From contig JAEWHQ010000311.1 of NCBI GenBank assembly GCA_023387715.1, forward strand, positions 1 through 5,752: DNA of 5,752 nt, given 5' to 3'. Source of the DNA: Pseudomonadota bacterium. Lineage in GTDB: Bacteria > Pseudomonadota > Alphaproteobacteria > Rhizobiales > Rhizobiaceae. Both the position numbers and the translations under genes were made by a program. Of this stretch, positions 1-3,184 are shown piece by piece. The notes beneath the pieces were generated by a model. It worked only from the letters and a program-made list of their open reading frames with translations. It made no database searches and was not told the DNA's origin. Each line of letters begins with the position of its first letter. Within the stretch, counting starts at the first letter, position 1.

Positions 1-666
1 AAACTCACCGCCATTTTTAATTAAAGCTGCCCAAACACAGGCTGCGATATCATTCTCGTTGACGCCTTCTGCCGCAACAGAAATTGCAGCCTTCATCGCT
101 GTTCCGGCAATCTGAGCTGCAGAACGAATGATCGCGATTTCCCTCGTCGACTTAATGAGGCGTTGCTCTTCAATAATCGCCTGTTCGACGACATTTTGCC
201 CCTGCTTCAATAATTGATGAACAAGATTATTATAACGGGAGGCGCCGATAAAAAACGGATCCTTTTCAAGCCCGACTGAACAGCCATTTCCTTTTAAGTC
301 ACCAATCAGTGCCGCCAACCAATCCACCGGATCATCACTGTCACCATAGACAAGCGCAGTACGGTTCCATGATCTGTATAGAGTATTAGACGCATCAATC
401 GATCGGAGAAGATTGATCGGCATACCGTCTTGCGTAATGATACATGCTTGCAGATATTGATAAGCAGGAGTGTCATGGCCGGTAATATAATTGATGTTTT
501 CAGGTGAAAAAGCCACCAAAACATCAATATTTTCAGCGAGCATTTTCTTTCTGACACGGCATAAACGGTCTTCATATTCCTTGCTTGGAAAAGCTAATGG
601 TTCCAGCAGATCACCACGACCAATTACAATTTTATTGGCGTCAAAATAGGCACAGTCATTCATCAT
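1..666 (-). CDS. M24 family metallopeptidase (Xaa-Pro aminopeptidase/prolidase/creatinase-like), 3' end outside window
   Basis: Reading the minus strand from ATG at 666 gives 222 codons with no stop, running off the left edge. Residues 27-165 look like a creatinase N-terminal domain: residues 31-40 (YEDRLCRVRK) match the usual opening helix, and residues 55-65 (PENINYITGHD) match the hallmark (D/P)xNxxYLTG strand. From about residue 172 the sequence KSTREIAIIRSAAQIAG is the typical entry to the pita-bread M24 domain. The five metal ligands (Asp, Asp, His, Glu, Glu) would lie further on and cannot be checked, so catalytic activity is unproven. Family members are cytosolic enzymes that cleave Xaa-Pro bonds, creatine or ectoine-type amides; the substrate here cannot be told. 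Two tandem ATGs (666 and 663) are possible starts, both with a weak ribosome-binding site. About 26 residues precede the conserved domain, which is longer than in many relatives. It lies 55 bp downstream of the ABC ATPase gene on the same strand, so the two are probably co-transcribed. Confidence 0.85.
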   Translation of the reverse strand, partial: MMNDCAYFDANKIVIGRGDLLEPLAFPSKEYEDRLCRVRKKMLAENIDVLVAFSPENINYITGHDTPAYQYLQACIITQDGMPINLLRSIDASNTLYRSWNRTALVYGDSDDPVDWLAALIGDLKGNGCSVGLEKDPFFIGASRYNNLVHQLLKQGQNVVEQAIIEEQRLIKSTREIAIIRSAAQIAGTAMKAAISVAAEGVNENDIAACVWAALIKNGGEF

Positions 667-721
667 TTGATATTCACTTAAAAAACAAAAAAGAAGAGAA
701 ACGGGCTTTGAAGTTTAAGGC
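667..721 (-). other. Short intergenic spacer between ATPase and M24 genes
   Basis: These 55 bases separate the ATPase stop (TAA, 724-722) from the M24 start. On the minus strand they are pyrimidine-rich, with two T6 runs, but no convincing stem precedes the T tract, so I do not call a terminator. The only ribosome-site candidate is a weak AAGTGA about eight bases before the ATG. The short spacing supports one transcript for both genes. Confidence 0.5.
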
Positions 722-1411
722 TTATGCATTTGCCGTCATAAAACTGAGCACGCGCTCATGTGCCGGATTGGCCTGATCCAGTGATTTCGGATCACCATCA
801 AAAGCAATATTACCATTGCTCATGAAAATTAACCGGCTTGAAACTTTCATAGCAAAGTTCATTTCATGCGTAACAATGATCATGGTGCGCCCACTTTGGG
901 CAAGGTCTTCCATAATCTTCAAAACTTCACCAACAGTTTCCGGATCAAGTGCCGAAGTTGGTTCATCAAATAATAAAACAGAAGGATTGAGTGCCAGCGA
1001 ACGCGCAATCGCAACACGTTGTTGCTGCCCACCCGAAAGCTGATGCGGATACTTGTCTTTATGGGCGAGCATACCCACACTTTGCAGCAACGAAGCCGCA
1101 TAGATTTCACGTTCGTTTTTACTGGCTCTCTTATGGTATGTCGGCGCCAGCATGACATTTTCCATCACTGTCAAATGTGGAAACAAGTTAAAGTTCTGGA
1201 AGACCATTCCAATGTCGACAACCTGTTCAACGGTTGGTTTGACCTGCTTATCGGTTTCCTTGGTGCCACTTAAAAACGGCTTGTCATGCAATAAAACAAT
1301 GCCTTTATCCAATATTTCCAATCCATTTAAACAGCGGATCAGCGTCGTTTTGCCTGAACCCGATGGACCAATAATCGATATAACCTCACCCTGCATAACT
1401 TTGAGGTTCAC
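722..1411 (-). CDS. Polar amino acid ABC transporter ATP-binding protein (GlnQ/HisP type), 5' end probably frameshifted
   Basis: This is the ATPase subunit of an ABC importer, acting at the cytoplasmic face of the inner membrane. Counting from the GTG at 1411, the 229-residue product has Walker A GPSGSGKTT at 15-23, Q-loop VFQNFNLFPHLTV at 70-82, signature LSGGQQQRVAIARSLA at 125-140, Walker B LLFDEP at 146-151, the D-loop SALD and the H-switch VTHEM at 180-184. All catalytic motifs are intact. The wording of the Q-loop and signature fits the polar-amino-acid uptake family (TC 3.A.1.3). Relatives usually have about 240-260 residues, with 20-25 more before Walker A; those are missing from a GTG start, including the aromatic A-loop residue that stacks on the adenine. 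The reading frame stays family-like upstream to a TGA at 1463-1465, without an ATG, GTG or TTG. No permease or binding-protein gene is visible. The M24 gene follows on the same strand. The substrate is unknown. Confidence 0.88.
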   Translation of the reverse strand: MNLKVMQGEVISIIGPSGSGKTTLIRCLNGLEILDKGIVLLHDKPFLSGTKETDKQVKPTVEQVVDIGMVFQNFNLFPHLTVMENVMLAPTYHKRASKNEREIYAASLLQSVGMLAHKDKYPHQLSGGQQQRVAIARSLALNPSVLLFDEPTSALDPETVGEVLKIMEDLAQSGRTMIIVTHEMNFAMKVSSRLIFMSNGNIAFDGDPKSLDQANPAHERVLSFMTANA

Positions 1412-1466
1412 TTTATCGAGAATTGTATGGCTGCCAAAAGCTTTAACGCCATATGTACGCGATCAT
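1412..1466 (-). other. Likely true 5' end of the ABC ATPase gene, separated by a frameshift
   Basis: In the ATPase frame, the codons just upstream of the GTG at 1411 read GVKAFGSHTILDK, running straight into VNLKV. This matches the family N-terminus (V-x-K-x-FG...VLxxVxLxV) and supplies the A-loop aromatic. That frame ends at a TGA (1463-1465). In the overlapping frame, an ATG at 1466-1464 preceded by a weak GGGA ribosome-binding site gives M-I-A-Y-I, a normal opening for this family, before it runs into TAA after seven codons. Joining MIAYI to GVKAFG needs one frame change near 1450-1455. An indel of a few bases or a sequencing error would explain it, since one residue between V and K also seems to be missing relative to relatives. 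Confidence 0.6.
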
Positions 1467-1540
1467 AAAAATCCCGCTATTAAATTTGAGTTTTTTAGTC
1501 TAGTATTATTTGGTCGCGATGAATCAACCACACAGACCAC
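1467..1540. promoter_or_regulatory. Divergent intergenic region upstream of the sigma factor and ABC genes
   Basis: This 74-bp AT-rich stretch must hold the promoter of the fecI-like gene (rightward) and probably that of the ATPase gene (leftward). TATTAT at 1504-1509 could be a rightward -10 element, but no good -35 lies 16-18 bases upstream; TTGAGT at 1486-1491 is too close. No classical Fur box is seen. TGA-N9-TCT at 1487-1501 is one base away from the TGA-N9-TCA pattern described for the alphaproteobacterial iron regulator RirA, which is suggestive only. The sigma gene has no clear Shine-Dalgarno before its ATG. Confidence 0.3.
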
Positions 1541-2080
1541 ATGATGAGCATTCAATCAGCCGAAAATTCTGAAGATCTGATGTCCGTCTATTTTCAACAC
1601 CTGAAATATCTGCGGGATATGTTGAAAAAGCGAACCAATTCTCATGAATTGGCGGATGATGCCCTGCAAGAAATATGGGTCAGATTATCAAAAATCGAAA
1701 ACCGTACCTATGAGGTACGCGATACGCGCGCATTTATTCTGCGCGTTGCCAACAATATCGCGATTGATTTATTACGCAAAGAACAACGCCATTACAAAGC
1801 CTGCCTGAGTGACAATGAAATCCTTTTAGGCATTGCTGATACAGCACCAACCCCTGAAAAATATGCCATCGATCGTGATCAGCTGCGCCAATTGGTTTAT
1901 GCTTTATTGCAGCTGCCAGCCAAACCACGAAGCGCCTTACTGATGGCGCGATGTGATCTGTTAACCCATTTTGAAATTGCGCAACGTTTAAATGTTTCCG
2001 AAAGAATGGTCACCCGTTATCTGACCCAATCCTTGCGCCATTGCCGCGACCATTTCCGCACAATTAATAGCCCATTATGA
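1541..2080 (+). CDS. FecI-like ECF RNA polymerase sigma factor
   Basis: This 179-residue protein is an extracytoplasmic-function sigma factor, a cytoplasmic RNA-polymerase subunit that directs transcription of a small regulon, normally the adjacent receptor gene. Sigma region 2 spans about residues 15-83, with the core-binding motif ADDALQEIWVRL at 38-49 and the -10 recognition helix RVANNIAIDLLRKEQR at 68-83. A short linker follows, then sigma region 4 at about 113-173, with the helix-turn-helix THFEIAQRLNVSERMVTRYL at 142-161. The length and two-domain layout match FecI of E. coli (173 residues), HasI and FpvI. Tandem ATGs at 1541 and 1544 are both possible starts; a later Met (residue 14) could also serve, since conserved sequence begins there. 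Its TGA overlaps the start of the fecR-like gene (ATGA), so the two are translationally coupled. Expression is probably iron-controlled by analogy, but no clear Fur site is seen. Confidence 0.93.
   Translation: MMSIQSAENSEDLMSVYFQHLKYLRDMLKKRTNSHELADDALQEIWVRLSKIENRTYEVRDTRAFILRVANNIAIDLLRKEQRHYKACLSDNEILLGIADTAPTPEKYAIDRDQLRQLVYALLQLPAKPRSALLMARCDLLTHFEIAQRLNVSERMVTRYLTQSLRHCRDHFRTINSPL
2077..2080 (+). promoter_or_regulatory. ATGA stop-start overlap between sigma factor and fecR-like gene
   Basis: The sigma gene's TGA (2078-2080) overlaps the fecR ATG (2077-2079), directly followed by a second ATG at 2080. Such overlaps normally give coupled translation and hold regulator and sigma factor at matched levels. 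Confidence 0.8.
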
Positions 2081-3057
2081 TGAAAAACAATCAATGTTTA
2101 GCCGATATCAGCCTGAGCGATGAGGCAATCGACTGGATTGTTTATCTCAGTTCGGGAAAAGCAACCGAGCAAGATTATCAAAAATTTTCCACATGGCGCC
2201 AACAAAGCGCTGAGCATGAAATGGCTGCAATAGAGGCCGAAACATTGTGGTTCGGCATTGGTTCTGCTGGAAAAAGCATGACCCAATCCGCAAAGAAGCG
2301 TCATGTAACAAGACGCACATTGCTTGGTGTATCTGTGGCATTTATTGGCGGGGCTGCTCTGTATAAAACAGGATTTATCGGCGCTCACCTTTATGCGGAT
2401 TATGCAACCGCGACTGGCGAACAACGCCTCATCAAGCTTGAAGACGGATCAACTGTCACGCTTAACGCCAATAGCGCATTATCTGTTAAAATCACCGAAC
2501 GAGAACGGCGGCTTACGCTCCATCAAGGTCAGGCAATGTTCAGCGTTGCCAAAGAGCAAATACGCCCGTTTATTGTACAGGCACAAAATGGCCAGACACG
2601 TGCCTTGGGCACAATATTTGATATCAATATAAGCTCTGACCATGTTTCAGTTACGGTTATTGAAGGAACAGTTGGTATCGTAGCAAATGTGAAAAAGCAT
2701 TTTGACCACGATGACATGATGGTCGTGCCAGCGCATTCACGTATTCATTACCAGGAAGACGGCGTAATTTCACCTCCAACACATATCGATGTGGAGATGG
2801 AGACGGCATGGCGCCGAGGAAAGCTTATTTTCAACGCCAAACCACTCGGAGAGGTTATTACGGAACTCGCACGTTATCGTGCGGGCAAGATTATACTCAC
2901 GAGCGAAAAACTATATGCATTACAAATCACAGGCATATTTGATTTGACGCATCCGGAAGAAGTTCTTCAGGCTATCGAAACCACCCTTCCGGTTTCCGTC
3001 ATACGGATGCCTTATGTGACAATTATACGCCCGAATGCATCTTTTCTAAAAATATGA
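2077..3057 (+). CDS. FecR-like anti-sigma factor / transmembrane signal transducer
   Basis: This 326-residue inner-membrane protein relays receptor occupancy to the sigma factor. Residues 14-58 form the cytoplasmic DUF4880-type sigma-binding segment (AIDWIVYLSSG, then the conserved W40-R41 and H47 region). Residues 82-103 form a single membrane segment preceded by a twin arginine, RRTLLG at 79-84; E. coli FecR is known to be exported by the Tat pathway through such a signal. Residues 110-245 form the periplasmic FecR beta domain (TGEQRLIKLEDGSTVTLNANS at 113-133, LGTIFDI at 177-183, VTVIEGTV at 192-199). AWRRGKLIF at 244-252 leads into a C-terminal STN-like domain (250-322) that in this family contacts the receptor's own STN domain. 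The length fits the family (about 315-330). The start overlaps the sigma stop by ATGA; ATG 2080 is an alternative. Homologues can act as anti-sigma factors or as activators needed by the sigma factor, and the sequence does not settle which. Confidence 0.93.
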   Translation: MMKNNQCLADISLSDEAIDWIVYLSSGKATEQDYQKFSTWRQQSAEHEMAAIEAETLWFGIGSAGKSMTQSAKKRHVTRRTLLGVSVAFIGGAALYKTGFIGAHLYADYATATGEQRLIKLEDGSTVTLNANSALSVKITERERRLTLHQGQAMFSVAKEQIRPFIVQAQNGQTRALGTIFDINISSDHVSVTVIEGTVGIVANVKKHFDHDDMMVVPAHSRIHYQEDGVISPPTHIDVEMETAWRRGKLIFNAKPLGEVITELARYRAGKIILTSEKLYALQITGIFDLTHPEEVLQAIETTLPVSVIRMPYVTIIRPNASFLKI

Positions 3058-3119
3058 CAAGAAAAATCATATTTTTTCATTTTTGTGGTTCCATATCGGA
3101 TCACTGCTTTCGTCTTTGA
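3054..3119 (+). other. Tiny ORF overlapping the fecR stop; possible frameshifted leader
   Basis: An ATG at 3054 overlaps the fecR TGA (ATGA at 3054-3057) and opens a 21-codon frame starting MTRKIIFF that stops at 3117-3119. It has the basic then hydrophobic start of a signal peptide. After the T6 run at 3072-3077, the other frame, which is the receptor frame, continues in the same style: FLWFHIGSLLSSLS, then NSAFAGAG. This could be a broken or programmed-frameshift leader, or chance. There is no independent proof that it is translated. Confidence 0.3.
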
Positions 3120-3130
3120 GTTATGAGACC

Positions 3131-3160
3131 GGAAATTCTGCCTTTGCAGGTGCCGGAGAC
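3131..3160 (+). promoter_or_regulatory. Candidate FecI-type sigma promoter for the receptor gene
   Basis: GGAAAT at 3131-3136 exactly matches the -35 element known for FecI-class ECF sigma factors (as at fecA). It lies 48 bases upstream of the receptor start at 3185. A -10 element would be expected around 3150-3160; the bases there (GTGCCGGAGAC) do not clearly match the fecA -10, so only half the promoter is supported. A small CTGC-CTTT-GCAG inverted repeat (3138-3149) lies in the spacer. Confidence 0.35.
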
Positions 3161-3169
3161 AATAATAAA

Positions 3170-3176
3170 AAGGCGG
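3170..3176 (+). promoter_or_regulatory. Ribosome-binding site choosing ATG 3185
   Basis: AAGGCGG, a good Shine-Dalgarno-like sequence, ends eight bases before ATG 3185. It favours this start over ATG 3194 or ATG 3248, although both of those would also leave a basic or hydrophobic signal-peptide segment. Confidence 0.6.
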
Positions 3177-3184
3177 TAAATTTT

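Noticed and set aside
675..712. T-rich tract (minus strand) as a rho-independent terminator after the ATPase gene
   Set aside because: No stable GC stem directly precedes the T runs. The closest pairing near 702-720 is short and mismatched.
1152..1544. A 130-codon plus-strand open frame opposite the ATPase gene
   Set aside because: It is antisense to a clearly conserved ATPase, shows no recognisable motif, and ends within the sigma gene start region; it is a shadow of the real gene.
1519..1572. A 17-codon ORF (starting MNQPHRPHDE) overlapping the sigma factor start
   Set aside because: It has no ribosome-binding site and no recognisable features, and it is short enough to be chance. A leader-peptide role cannot be supported.
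2098..2424. A 108-codon minus-strand open frame opposite fecR
   Set aside because: It is antisense to the conserved FecR coding sequence and has no domain pattern or start signal.
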